Shown here: positions 44,341 through 54,210 of the stretch, one piece after another
Layout: each line of letters starts with the position of its first letter
How positions within the stretch are numbered: position 1 is the stretch's first letter
NCBI GenBank assembly: GCA_963831535.1
Contig: CAWHQP010000010.1
Location: 434,001 to 498,000, forward strand
DNA from: Bog-756 sp963831535
Lineage (GTDB): Bacteria; Actinomycetota; Acidimicrobiia; Acidimicrobiales; RAAP-2
Length of the DNA: 64,000 bases
Reading direction: 5' to 3'
Notes under the pieces: generated by a model
The model's input: the letters and a program-made list of their open reading frames with translations, nothing else
What the model was told of the DNA's origin: nothing
Databases searched by the model: none
Made by a program: the position numbers and the translations under genes

Positions 44341-45967
44341 TCAGCGCTCCTCGCGGCGAACCAATGTGTTCCCGACGATGACTGCGTCAAGTGCCGATCC
44401 GGCAAAGGTCGCGAGTGCATCGCGGGGGGACTCAACGATTGGCTGTCCCTGGACATTGAAGCTGGTATTTAGCACTGCCGGCACACCAGTGAGCTCTGAG
44501 AAACCCTGAAATTCACGCGTGAAACAGAGGGGCGGTTCCTTCCTCCACAGTTTGCACGCGTGCCGTACCGTCGACATGGGTGACTGCACCGAGCTGGTCG
44601 ACCCAGGCATCCTTCACCGGCACACTCATCGTCATGAACGGCGCCTCACCTTTGAGCTCAAGGAGTTGGTCGGCGCGATCAGCTAGCACCGATGGTGCGA
44701 ATGGTCGAAACCACTCCCGGAACTTGATTGCGTCGTTGACCTTGTCTCGCGTTTCGGGCCGCCGCGGGTCTGCAAGGATTGATCGGTTGCCGAGGGCTCG
44801 GGGCCCAAACTCGGATCGGTCTTGGTGCCAGCCTACAATCGCGCCCTTTGCCAGCAGATCCGCTGCTGCCGCCGCAGGATCCTTCACTCGACACCAGCGG
44901 AGCCCAGAACGTTGAAGTTCCTCCTCAATCACAGCGTCGTCGTAGGACGAGCCGAAAAAGGTGCCGGTGATCGGAATAGACGCCTTCAGATCACCGTGAG
45001 CATGCGCCGCTTGAAGTGCTGACCCGAGGGCAAGGCCGCGATCGGAGGCTGCTGGCTGGACGAAGAGTCGGTCCACAAAAGGGATCTGGCTGAGTCTCCA
45101 GTTAGCAGTGCAGTTGAGCCCAACGCCACCCGCAATACAGAGATTGCCGCTTGAGGTGGTGCGATGTAGACGCGTGATCATCGCAATGGCTATCTCCTCG
45201 AGCGCATCTTGGCAGGCTCGGGCGACATCCATATGGTGTTGTTCAATGGGACCGCCGGGTGCACACGGTGGCCCGAGGAAGTCCACGAGCCGCTGGCCAT
45301 ACATGGGCTCGTCATTGGTCAGATGCATGTGGCCATCGCGAAATAGTGTCTCGCTGATCGCATAGTCGTTCTCAGTGACCTGAACGAATCGCGAGAGGTC
45401 AACGACACCCGAGCGCCCATAGGGCGCAAGCCCCATAATTTTGTATTCGTCTTCCGAGATTTGGAAGCCGAGGTACGACGTAAACGCTGAGTAGAAAACA
45501 CCCAGTGATTTGTCTCGGGGCTCGTGGTGCAGTAGCTGAACGCCACGATCAGGACTCGCAACCGCTGAGGCTACGCTGACGCCGTCACCATATCCGTCGT
45601 ATGACAAGCACATGGCATCGCTAAAGCCCGAACAGAAGTAGGCAGACGCCATGTGGGCAACTTGGTGGTGCACGATCTCAATCGGCGGGCAACCTCCGAA
45701 GTAGTGGTCAAGGTATTGCCTAATCCGGTTCGGCACATCCTCAACGATCTCGCCGGGATGGACCACGAGATCAACATCGGCCATCGTGCATTCCGCTAGC
45801 GCAAGGCAGGCTCTAATGCTTCGGATTGGCAACCTGCCCCACGCTGACTTAACTCGGAGGTACCTCTCTTCTTCGCATACCGCCGTTAGCACGCCGTCGC
45901 AAACGATTGCTGCCCCTGGATCGTGCTGGCCACTTGTCATCGCACCGTAGATCCCGAGAATGATCAA
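44341..45967 (-). CDS. NodU/CmcH-type carbamoyltransferase, frameshifted
   Basis: This enzyme would transfer a carbamoyl group from carbamoyl phosphate to a hydroxyl of a sugar or antibiotic. The Kae1-like N-terminal domain has GAMTSGQHDPGAAIV at the start, IEIVHHQVAHMASAYFCSGF near residue 99, MCLSYDGYGDG and CIAGGVGLNCTAN. The C-terminal domain has IVGWHQDRSEFGPRALGNRS near residue 385. The frame stops near 44513 (APLFHA); the family end (REFQGFSELTGVPAVLNTSF, then NVQGQPIVESP) continues in another frame to 44341. One indel near TTTCACGCGTGAA restores about 541 residues, the normal length. It starts with a TTG and is first in its operon. Confidence 0.85.
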
Positions 45968-46707
45968 TGGAACGAACGGCCTGTAAAGGCGCCTGGCGCA
46001 ACGGGCAGCAGCAATTGATCACTCGGCGAAGGCCGACCTTCATCTCTTGCGGCTTGTTTTGAGCACATTCTCACGATCAAGTTGCACGGCTGGAGAGAGT
46101 TCCAGCAATCTGATGCGGGCGGCGCCTGCCCCCAGAAGAGTCTTCCCGCGGCTGAGAAACAATGAGACTCAACTCTCATTCCTGTCGTTGACTGATCTGG
46201 CGTCGAATGGCGCTAAGAGTCATTTGCGATGTCCGGTGATCATCTGGTGCGGTTGCTCGTCGGAATTACTGCTGGGTCATGACGAGTGAGGAGTGATGCC
46301 TTGACTACGCGACATTCTACGTCTGCCCTCAGAGGGCCGCTGAAACGGGCCCGTCATTACCCTTCTAGTCATGGTTCGCCATGTAAGCGTCATAGCATGA
46401 CAAAAGTCTCAAGCACCTAACTTAGTTGACTGACAATCGTCAAGGTGCGACAACTTTGCAGCCCCCAGGTGGAGCACGATTCACCCCTCAGCACCAAGGG
46501 GATCTCCCCGACGCTGGCTTCAACGCAATCTCGCCCGACATCTCGCCCTCCGAGATCCTGATAGCTCCAACATCCTCAACCTGAGTTTTGGTGAGCACCC
46601 GCCGAAGAGGAGGGTGCTTCTAAACTGGTCCAACTCGCGTTCAACTCTCAGGCCTTACGACCACCGCTTAGATCAATGGCAGCAACCTTCATGAACATGA
46701 ACCGATG
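45968..46707. other. Intergenic region between glycan cluster and integrase
   Basis: About 740 bp without a convincing gene. Two structures are visible: an inverted repeat AATGAGA (46161-46167) / TCTCATT (46174-46180), and a hairpin AGCACCC (46594-46600) / GGGTGCT (46612-46618) that could end integrase transcription. The carbamoyltransferase promoter must lie at the left end of the region. Base composition is lower in GC than the flanking genes. Confidence 0.45.
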
Positions 46708-47896
46708 TCAAAACTTCACCCGCAGCCCGCCAAGATCGGAGGGTTCCGCTCTGGTCGCGGCGAGCACGGCACCCAACGCATCTGCAGCTTCACGATCCGA
46801 CTCCTCAACAAAGTGGGCGTACACGCCCAGGGTGGTTGCCGCATTGGCATGCCCGAGTCGGCCGCTCACGGTCCGCACGGGCACTCCGGCGGCCAGCAGT
46901 CGGGTGGCGGCAAAGTGCCGCAAGTCGTGGAGCCGGACACCCCTCAGCCCGATGCGGTTACGGAGCTGGATGAACACCTTGGTGACCTCGTTCGGCACCC
47001 AGGGTTTGCGACCGTCGACGGACCGGGTGAAAACGTAGGCGTCAGGCTCGATCTTCGTGCCGCACTCCTTGGCCCGGGACTCCATTCGGTCCTTGTGGGC
47101 CCTGAGAACCTCGACCGTTGTGTCGTCCAGAGCGATCCGTCGGACGGCGTGGGTCTTGGTGTCCTTCTCGACGAGCTTGCCGTCCCTATCCTCGACGAGA
47201 TTGTGGGCGATGACCAACCTCCTTTCCTCCAGGTCGACGTCTCTCCATCGGAGGGCACAAAGCTCCCCTCGACGGGCACCCGTCGTGCAGGAGGTGCGGA
47301 GAAAAGCCCCCAGGTCGGGGTCCGTCACATCGGCCTCCACGATGAGCCGGAGGACGTCCTGTGGCTCGGGAGGAACGATTTCGTGCGTCTGGAGTCGAGG
47401 CGGGGTGGCCTTTAGAGCCGGATTGGAGTCCAGCCACTCCCACTTGACGGCCTGATTGAGCGCCGTTCGCAGGATGGCGTGGACCTGGCGGACGGAGGCT
47501 GGAGCCAGTGGCTGGCCTTTGGAACCACCCCTCTTCCTTAGGTAGCCGTACAACGCATCGAGCTGAGCGGGCTTCAGCTTCGAGAGAGGCACGTCGCCCA
47601 AAGTGGGGTCTATGTAGTTGTCGACAATCCATCGGTAGCCCCTCGCAGTGGACGGTGACCGCTCGGGAGTGATCAGACTCGAGCCACTGGTCGATCAGAT
47701 CCGAGACAGTGGTGTCCTGAGAGGAGTGGCCGCCACCGCCCACCTCGACCACGAACTGGGCTAGGGCCTCATCGGCGGCCCGCTTACCGCCTCGGAAGGT
47801 GCGGGTCAGGTACTTCTTCCGACCAGTGGTCGGGTCTCGGCCGACATAGGCCCGAAGTTCCCAAGTGTCCCCCCGCTTTCGAATGTGCCCGGGCAT
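46708..47896 (-). CDS. Tyrosine recombinase (integrase), frameshifted
   Basis: A phage-type integrase of about 396 residues. The N-terminal arm-binding part reads MPGHIRKRGDTWELRAYVGR, then RKKYLTRTFRGGKRAADEAL. The SAM-like core-binding domain is split by a shift near 47665 (IDQWLESD in one frame; SPSTARGYRWIVDNYIDPTL in the next). The catalytic domain has the active-site Arg in TGARRGELCALRW, HDLRHFAATRLL (His-x2-Arg-His) and the nucleophile Tyr in TTLGVYAHF. I start at the ATG at 47896 because GAGGT precedes it. It reads away from a tRNA-Arg fragment 167 bp upstream, its likely attachment site. With the shift unrepaired it would be inactive. Confidence 0.87.
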
Positions 47897-48062
47897 CGTC
47901 GACCTCATTTGCTACTCCGGCTGCTACTCCAGAGGAGGTTCCGGCACTCCTCCGCGAGCAGCGCGGTTTGCTTGCCGCTCCACATCAGAGTAGCAGAGGA
48001 GTAGCAAATGGGTCAGGCCGACAAAAGTTCTGGCTCGTTTATGACTGTGAAGTGGACTTTTC

Positions 48063-48107
48063 TGGTGCGCTCGGCAGGATTCGAACCTGCAACCTTCTGA
48101 TCCGTAG
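48063..48107 (-). other. tRNA-Arg(ACG) 3' fragment, probable attachment site
   Basis: The minus strand here carries exactly the 3' 45 nt of a tRNA-Arg. It starts with the anticodon loop CTACGGA, then the stem half TCAGA, variable AGGTT, the T-arm GCAGG-TTCGAAT-CCTGC, the acceptor strand CGAGCGC and an encoded ACCA. The 5' half is absent, because the preceding minus-strand bases (GACGG) cannot pair with TCAGA. This is the classic core (att) left by integrases that use tRNA 3' ends. It marks one boundary of an integrated element next to the integrase gene. Confidence 0.8.
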
Positions 48108-48280
48108 CCGTCCTTGGGTTCGTTTCAGGAGATCCCGGCAAGTCCCAAATTGTCTCAAATATGCAGGTCAAATGGGGTGTAATTTCTGGACCCTGAACTC
48201 ACCTGGGACTCGATGCTACACCATGGGACCCAATTGTTGGCTTTTTTGTTGGCTATTTTCGTTCCTTGCAGGCGGGCGAG

Positions 48281-48345
48281 TCAGAAGGTTTTGATCACTG
48301 TCGCACCCCTTGAAAGACCAAGTCAGAAGGTTGGATCAGAAGGTT
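48281..48345. repeat. Three TCAGAAGGTT repeats near the att site
   Basis: TCAGAAGGTT occurs on the plus strand at 48281-48290, 48323-48332 and 48336-48345. The same ten bases form the anticodon-stem/variable segment of the tRNA-Arg fragment at 48063-48107 on the other strand. The last copy extends the match to GGATCAGAAGGTT. They may be integrase arm sites or partial att copies. Confidence 0.5.
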
Positions 48346-48456
48346 CAAGTAGGCCTACCGGCCTCCCTCGGATCGGGCGACCATGTTTGGAGCTTCTGAC
48401 TCTGGTCAGATGCTCTGACCTGCTCGGGGTGCTTGCGGGGTTGAGCCTGTCCGAGA

Positions 48457-49298
48457 ATGATGCATCTCATGAGTGCGGAGGACTGCGAGGGCCTGAGCGG
48501 TCTGGCCCAAGGCTTCGAGGGCTATCTGACTGTACGGGAGGCTGACACTCAGGCGGATCTTCAGAAAGGTCTTGTGGTTGTCGATGCGAACGTGCTGCTC
48601 AGCCTGTACCGGTATGACGAATCGGCCAGAGAGGCTCTGTTTTCGACACTTGAGGCACTTGGCCCACGCTTATTCGTGCCCCATCAGGTTATGGCTGAGT
48701 TTTGGAAGAACCGCGAAAGCGCGATGCGCGACCGAACTCGGATGGCCCAGCAGACTCTTGACCTAATAGAAGGAGCACGAGATGACGCGGAAAGGGCTCT
48801 TCGAGACTGGGCGAATCGATTCGCCACTCCCGACGAAGTACGCGACGCGTTATTGGACAAGCTTTCGGGGGCCATAGATGAAATTTCAGCATCGGTCGAT
48901 GACTCCGGAGACGCCGAATATTTTGAACGTGCAAAGGATACGGAGCAAGACCCAGTAGTTGATCGGCTGACGAGAATTTTGGAGGGGAGGGTTGGCTCCC
49001 CGCTGGAAGCCGACGCCCACGAGGCGGCCGTTAAAGAAGGAATGCGGCAGGCGTGGAGAGACAGATCCCTCCTGGCTTCAAGGACAAGGGCAAAGGGGGT
49101 GTCGACGCTGCGAATGACTACCTGGTGTGGGAGCAGACCCTCATCGAGGCTGAGAGACGTAAAACGGAGGCGCTGATAGTCGTCACTGGTGACAGTTCAG
49201 ATGAGGACTGGTTTCGTAGGGACGGGGGGGAGATCCGGGGTGCACGAGTGAAATATTTGAAGAGGCTCGAAGGAAGGCGAATACAAGACTGTCGCTAA
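48457..49298 (+). CDS. PIN-like (DUF4935-type) nuclease, frameshifted
   Basis: The protein starts with an acidic linker, then GLVVVDANVLLSLYRYDESA (first PIN aspartate) near residue 38 and RLFVPHQVMAEFWKNRESAM near residue 70 with the conserved Glu/Asn. A long coiled-coil insertion follows (residues about 85-190). After a frameshift near 49050 the reading continues in a second frame as PPGFKDKGKGGVDAANDYLV, then ALIVVTGDSSDEDW with the C-terminal acidic residues. This order matches PIN_8/DUF4935 proteins, putative RNases found in defence or toxin-like loci. Unrepaired, the C-terminal active-site residues are lost. It overlaps the next gene at a TAATG. Confidence 0.7.
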
Positions 49299-49783
49299 TG
49301 CAACCACCGTCTCTTTTGTTCCACGCCCAGAAGGCGCTGGCGATTGAGATCGGGCCAGATACCGTCGCTCGAATTGAACGAGCTGACGAGCGTCTGAAGA
49401 GCAGCGAAGGTTGGACCAAGGCGACAGTGGACCGTCTTATGTCAGAGCTGCGAAGTTCTGGGCCGGTGCAGGGCGAGGCAATCCGCCGAGCGGCAAGCAA
49501 TGGAGGTGTAGTCAGTCGAGAAGAGGTTTACGAGATTGGAGGGTACGGACTCGAACGGACATTGCGTGGCTTCACCCGCCCCGCCAAGCGCATCATGCAA
49601 AATATGCAGGACGAGGGCCTTATCGCCTCGGCGGTTGTGCCACCCCTAACGACTGTATATGGGGGCGATGTGGTTGCGTCTGGTTTTCGGATCCCGGAGG
49701 AGCTGATAGCTCTACTCGCGCAGAATGCTCGTGAAGGACCTTCGTCATCACAAGATCATGCGGACGGTGGCGAAGCACCTTAG
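49298..49783 (+). CDS. Hypothetical partner of the PIN-like protein
   Basis: A 161-residue soluble, mostly helical protein. Segments such as WTKATVDRLMSELRSSGPVQ and SREEVYEIGGYGLERTLRGF, then MQNMQDEGLIA, resemble a winged-helix layout, so DNA binding is possible. Its ATG is within TAATG with the stop of the PIN-like gene, so both are co-translated. A toxin-antitoxin or nuclease-regulator pair is suggested by that arrangement only. No catalytic motif is seen. Confidence 0.55.
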   Translation: MQPPSLLFHAQKALAIEIGPDTVARIERADERLKSSEGWTKATVDRLMSELRSSGPVQGEAIRRAASNGGVVSREEVYEIGGYGLERTLRGFTRPAKRIMQNMQDEGLIASAVVPPLTTVYGGDVVASGFRIPEELIALLAQNAREGPSSSQDHADGGEAP

Positions 49784-49877
49784 TGCTGCCTGACAGTGGT
49801 CCAGACCCTACAGGCGGGCTTCCATGACTGGGGCGGGATTGGGACTCGTCACTAACACCGAACCACCACAGACACTG

Positions 49878-50633
49878 TTAGAGCGTTGCTGCAACCAGAT
49901 CATTCAGGCTGCGATGGCCCGAACTAAAGTCATCCTTCATTGCAGTCACGTCGTCAAGCGTCGGAAGGTTGCCTATCTCAAGGGCAGCCTCAAAGCCCAT
50001 TACCTCTCCGACATTCCGAATCGCCGTATTCAACGTTTCGAAGATTGCCGTTCTTACACGGATCTTGAACTCAAGAAACCGAATCTGCCGCCACACGCCA
50101 AAGGGCTCAAGCTGATCGGCTTTGAATAGGTCACGCACGTTCCAGCCAACGGGCTGTGTCACTTGCGCAAACAGCTCTCCCCTCTCCCTCTGATGAGCGG
50201 CAAAGTTATACGGGGTGGGTCCTTCGATCGACTGGCGTGTCAGCTCAAACTCCTTACCCTGCTCGCCATTCGCTACTAACAGAAAATCCACCATTGTTCG
50301 TACCGGCGCAGAGAGATCCTCCGGAAGATGGAAGGTGACGAGGGTCGAAGAATCGAGCCGAACATAATGCATACCGGTGTTGTCGCGATCAGGAGACATG
50401 GAGGGGAGGACGTACTGGATCGGGACATCATTCAGGGCCCCGAGTGTTCCCGGCGGGACGAGCTCCATTCGGAACGCCACCGGGCCACTATCGGCTTCGC
50501 CGCCGAACCGATGCAAATAGTCGATCTCGTAGGTGCATGGCCCACCCAAGATCAGATGCTGAGCAGTCCCGCTTACGAACTTCCGAACCCCATCGCTCAA
50601 AGATGAATGTCCCCGATCTGACAGAGCCTCCAC
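49878..50633 (-). CDS. Hypothetical protein
   Basis: A 251-residue soluble protein without a recognisable family. It is beta-rich in the first half (CTYEIDYLHRFGGEADSGPV, MHYVRLDSSTLVTFHLPEDL) and helical in the second (WRQIRFLEFKIRVRTAIFET). The start is a GTG at 50633; upstream in-frame residues without a start codon suggest the gene may once have been longer. It lies in the lower-GC stretch that also holds several frameshifted genes, so it may be cargo in decay. The 250 bp between it and the next gene hold nothing recognisable. Confidence 0.5.
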   Translation of the reverse strand: MEALSDRGHSSLSDGVRKFVSGTAQHLILGGPCTYEIDYLHRFGGEADSGPVAFRMELVPPGTLGALNDVPIQYVLPSMSPDRDNTGMHYVRLDSSTLVTFHLPEDLSAPVRTMVDFLLVANGEQGKEFELTRQSIEGPTPYNFAAHQRERGELFAQVTQPVGWNVRDLFKADQLEPFGVWRQIRFLEFKIRVRTAIFETLNTAIRNVGEVMGFEAALEIGNLPTLDDVTAMKDDFSSGHRSLNDLVAATL

Positions 50634-50884
50634 TATCAGTGGCTGGGCCCGCTCTGAGTCGTGCCCAATAACACAACCTGTCGAGCTTCCCGGCTCCGGT
50701 CCAGTTCGTACGGTATGACATGTTCAAGGTCCTGGTGCAGCAGGTAGGTAGAAGCCCTCAACCGGAAACGCTGCCTTCATACGCTGAGCGAGCTGTGGCT
50801 CGTCGATTGGAAAGAAGGAATGCGACCGGCGAGTGCTACGAAGCCCCTCATCTCTATTGACCATCTTCGCTCCCAGCCCCACCG

Positions 50885-53417
50885 TCAGTTCTTCTTCGGC
50901 GGGGCGTCGAACTCCAGGGACTCTCGCAACATGTCCGCCATTCTCGGCACCGTGAGCTCAGCCAACTCTGGTCGCCGGACTAGATACTCGACCACAAACA
51001 GATCAGCTAGGCCGTGATGAACTCCCCATCAGATCGTCTGGAGCAAATGTCGCAACTACCGGATCGGGATGTGGATCAGCTTCAGTCTGACCCCACATCG
51101 GTGATTGACTCTCGATGCGACTAGCGAAGCGTTCGCGACAGTTGCCATCTGTCGATTGGTCCTTGCCAGGCTTCCGTCGGTCACACGAACAGACCCTCCT
51201 GAAGTCAAGAGTTGTCATAAGCAGCTCACCTTGCCCGGCATCTGACGCCAGGATGCGATCCCACATCTCACGGACATCAGGCCAGATCCCGCGCCATAAC
51301 CGCAAGACATCAGGAGGGCATAACCACTGATCTCCATCACGTCGATCAGAGGTTCTGAGCCAAAGATGGCCTGTTGCCTCGTTCTGTACCCCGCCAGGTC
51401 CTGAACCAGTCGAGCTCATGCCCTATTCGCCGTAATGAGCACGATTGGAAACAATCGGCGAGCGACTTCATCCCGACTATTCAGAACTGCGTCGAAGGTC
51501 GCGTCGAAAGAGCCTCTTGTAAGCCTGACCGAACAGGTCCGGCTTGTCGCTGTCGTGGGGCACAGATGGAAGCCGCACGGACACAGCACCCAAGCTGACC
51601 AGCAGAGTCTCCTCTAGCTCGCACCTGCCGTCGGGCAACGACAACTCTGGCCACAGTTCGTCGTCGGTCGGATTATGACGAAGTGTCTTAAGGGATTCCA
51701 GCGCCTTCCGGACAACGCCAAGGTGAAACTCGATCTTGTTCAACAGTTCGAGCAGATCAAAGATCTGAACCGCCATGACTCCTGAGCGTCCGCGTCTTCG
51801 CTTCCGACAACGGGTTCAACCAACGACGTTTCAACTTCCGAGGCAAGGGATTGGACTCCGTTTACGATCGTCTGAGAGATGACCCGTGCACCAAGATGAT
51901 GCAACCACCAGGCCGGGGTCACACGTTGCCGCTCGGTCTTACGCTCAAACTCAACCCCGTTTGCCACATCCTCGAGGAGACTCAACAGTTCCCCGGGATG
52001 CTCCAGCGTGATACGGACTTTTCGAGTCAGCCACCGCTTTATCGAGGGCGCCCTCGACATTTCCCGCGTCCATGTACTGAAGTGGACGGGCTAGACCAAG
52101 CCAAAGGCTCGTGTACCCAAGGATCTCTCGCTCGGCGACCGCCAGGCGAAAGACATGAGGCTCTCCGTCGACGGCACGGGACCTGGGCTCTGATTCGGTT
52201 GTCAGCGTTACCTGACGATAACTACGAATCTCCTTTACCAAGAGCAACGCCTCGTCGAACTGCATCTCTTCGCAGACTCAAAGATCAATGTGTTCGAAGC
52301 ATCAAGTACGGAGATCAATCGACTCCAGTCACCTTCGCTGGTGAGACACGGGAGTAAATCGCGAATCATGCGGGACAACCGACGTTCGACCCATAACGGA
52401 TCTGGATCAAGAGTCGGTTTCACCCGGATCTGGTCTCGAGTGCCGTATTAAGTTGTCAGTGGTCCATGACCGCCAATTCGGATGGGATGCAAGTCCGGTA
52501 ACCGTTCGCTCTTCACTGGAATAGTGGACTTGAACGTAGCGGAAAAGGTCCAACAACAATCAGTCGATAGGCGATTCGCTGTGGCGCAATCGTGTCTTGA
52601 ACCTCTCGTTGGGTGATAAGGGTCACGAGTTGATCGTATTGGCGCAGCACCGTTGCGGCCCGACTGTGAGCCTGTACTGCTCAGTCTCATCAGGGATCCG
52701 CTTTAGTGCTGCAAGAGGCACTTCGGACTGCGTGCATGAACTGTGGGTAGAGGCGTTCTGAGAGCGTAGAGGCGTCGAGAGAAGATCGAAGAGATTTCGA
52801 CCGAGAATCACCAGACTGAGGACGGAGAACGTAGACAGCATTGCGAAAAGCAACACGTCGAGACCGCGAAACTCCTGGCCAGATAAAACTGGCAACGTCA
52901 GAAGGGCGAGCCCCACTACCAGGAGCAATTACGACATTCCATACATAGATGGTTGAAGTTCGTTCCCGAACGAACAGGCTCCGTATTTCCCCAGGAACGC
53001 GTGAGTATGCCGTTGAGGCATCACTCCGACCGTGGTAAAAAACAACGCCAGAAATGTCGCCTGTGCGCCCACTGCCACTCCGACCAGCGTGCTGTACGAA
53101 TCTGCCGGAACCGCGGTGAATAGAGAGCCCCAATGAGCGACGTGGCTGAGACCCAGTGCAATCGCCTGTACTCCCACTACAAGTGCGATGGCAGTAGCTG
53201 CCCCAATAAGGGCAATGCAAGCAAGGCGACCGAAGATACGAGTCGAGTGTCGGATTTGGTCTGCCAGCTCTCGAAGTGCAAGGGAGGCAACTGAGATTCT
53301 CCGACGGCGCGCCCTTTGTCGCTCCTTTGCAGCCCAGTGACCCATTTCGTCACTTCGCACCAGCTGGTGCGAAAGTCGCTCAGCGCTATCCCCGAGTCTG
53401 CTGCGATTGCTCCACAA
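50885..53417 (-). pseudogene. Large membrane protein gene broken by many frameshifts
   Basis: Minus-strand frames can be chained from a start near 53417 to a TGA at 50885 (ending DAPPKKN), about 840 codons with seven or more shifts. The N-terminal part has two transmembrane helices (CIALIGAATAIALVVGVQAI; LVGVAVGAQATFLALFFTTV). The IASTAYSRVPGEIRSLFVRE segment continues in the next frame and a further helix pair (VGLALLTLPVLSG; LLFAMLSTFSVLSLVILG) in a third. The soluble part includes ASNTLIFESAK, FDEALLLVKEIRSYRQVTL and EHPGELLSLLEDVANGVEFE. The layout recalls DUF2254-like membrane proteins. One visible shift is at an AAAA run near 52000. Too many breaks for one error source: probably a decaying gene. 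Confidence 0.6.
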
Positions 53418-53466
53418 GATGAAGTGATTCTAGAACTGACGTGTGACGTCTAATGCTCCGGATTGC

Positions 53467-54210
53467 CTAGCCGAGTCGGAAGAGATCCCCCGGAGTCTGC
53501 TGGGCTCCTCTGATTACGATCTGCGCAAGCTCTTCAGGTCTGGCGTAATAGGTGGATCCATTGCGACGTACGTAGTACTCCGGTCGGCTGGAGTCGAGTA
53601 TCAGGGCATAGAGCACACCGCTCCCTGATCCGACATCGAGCTTAATGACCACTTTACCGTCCACTTCATGGGCAACCACAGTGAAGGTTGGCGCGGGGGA
53701 TACGCAGTCGCGAACAAGGTCATTGAGCCGCCGGACCAACGGAGCAGTCCTTCCGGACAGACCCAGGATGGTCCCCACGGAGTCGTCACCGTCGACACCA
53801 AATAGGATCGTGCCTCCCTCGCCATTCGCGAAGGCAGCGACTGTCTTCAGGACCTTGCGCTTACTTGTCTGGTTGTCGTCCGGAAGAACTCGCTTGTACT
53901 CCAAGAAGGTGCTCTCGCCCTGGGCTGCGAGCGCTGTTATCTCAGCCAGGGCATCGTCGGGAACTTCCAACTCGACTCCTCGCAGCTGGCGCCCACCCCA
54001 AGGCGTCAGTGACCGGTAGTCGATCCACTCGGACCCACGCTTCAACCAAATCCAAGGATCGTCACCCAAACCGGCTGGAAGCGGCAGGGTTACCTTCCCA
54101 TTCCCCCCTAGTTCCACATCCAAGTGCGCAGTCGTGCTGTTCAACTCGAGCTGCAACCCCTTTGCGCTCCGACCGTCAACCCAGATGTCCAGGGACGCAG
54201 CCCGAGCCAC
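53467..54210 (-). CDS. AlbA_2 (Schlafen-like) domain protein
   Basis: A 247-residue protein. The first 100 residues are an uncharacterised beta-rich domain. The C-terminal part is an AlbA_2/Schlafen-type putative ATP- or nucleic-acid-binding domain: GESTFLEYKRVLPDD near residue 105, KVLKTVAAFANGEGGTILFG near residue 122 and a final YYVRRNGSTYYARPEEL. AlbA_2 domains occur in transcriptional regulators and in anti-phage proteins. It starts with a GTG that shares a base with the upstream stop (TAGTG), so it is coupled to the 192-aa gene. It lies in the variable block right of the integrase, which makes a defence role plausible but unproven. Confidence 0.75.
   Translation of the reverse strand: MARAASLDIWVDGRSAKGLQLELNSTTAHLDVELGGNGKVTLPLPAGLGDDPWIWLKRGSEWIDYRSLTPWGGRQLRGVELEVPDDALAEITALAAQGESTFLEYKRVLPDDNQTSKRKVLKTVAAFANGEGGTILFGVDGDDSVGTILGLSGRTAPLVRRLNDLVRDCVSPAPTFTVVAHEVDGKVVIKLDVGSGSGVLYALILDSSRPEYYVRRNGSTYYARPEELAQIVIRGAQQTPGDLFRLG

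Noticed and set aside
45964..46289. Small frames upstream of the carbamoyltransferase
   Set aside because: No protein-like composition, ribosome binding site or family pattern.
48063..48107. A complete tRNA-Arg gene
   Set aside because: Only the 3' half is present; the sequence on the 5' side cannot form the D-arm or the anticodon stem.
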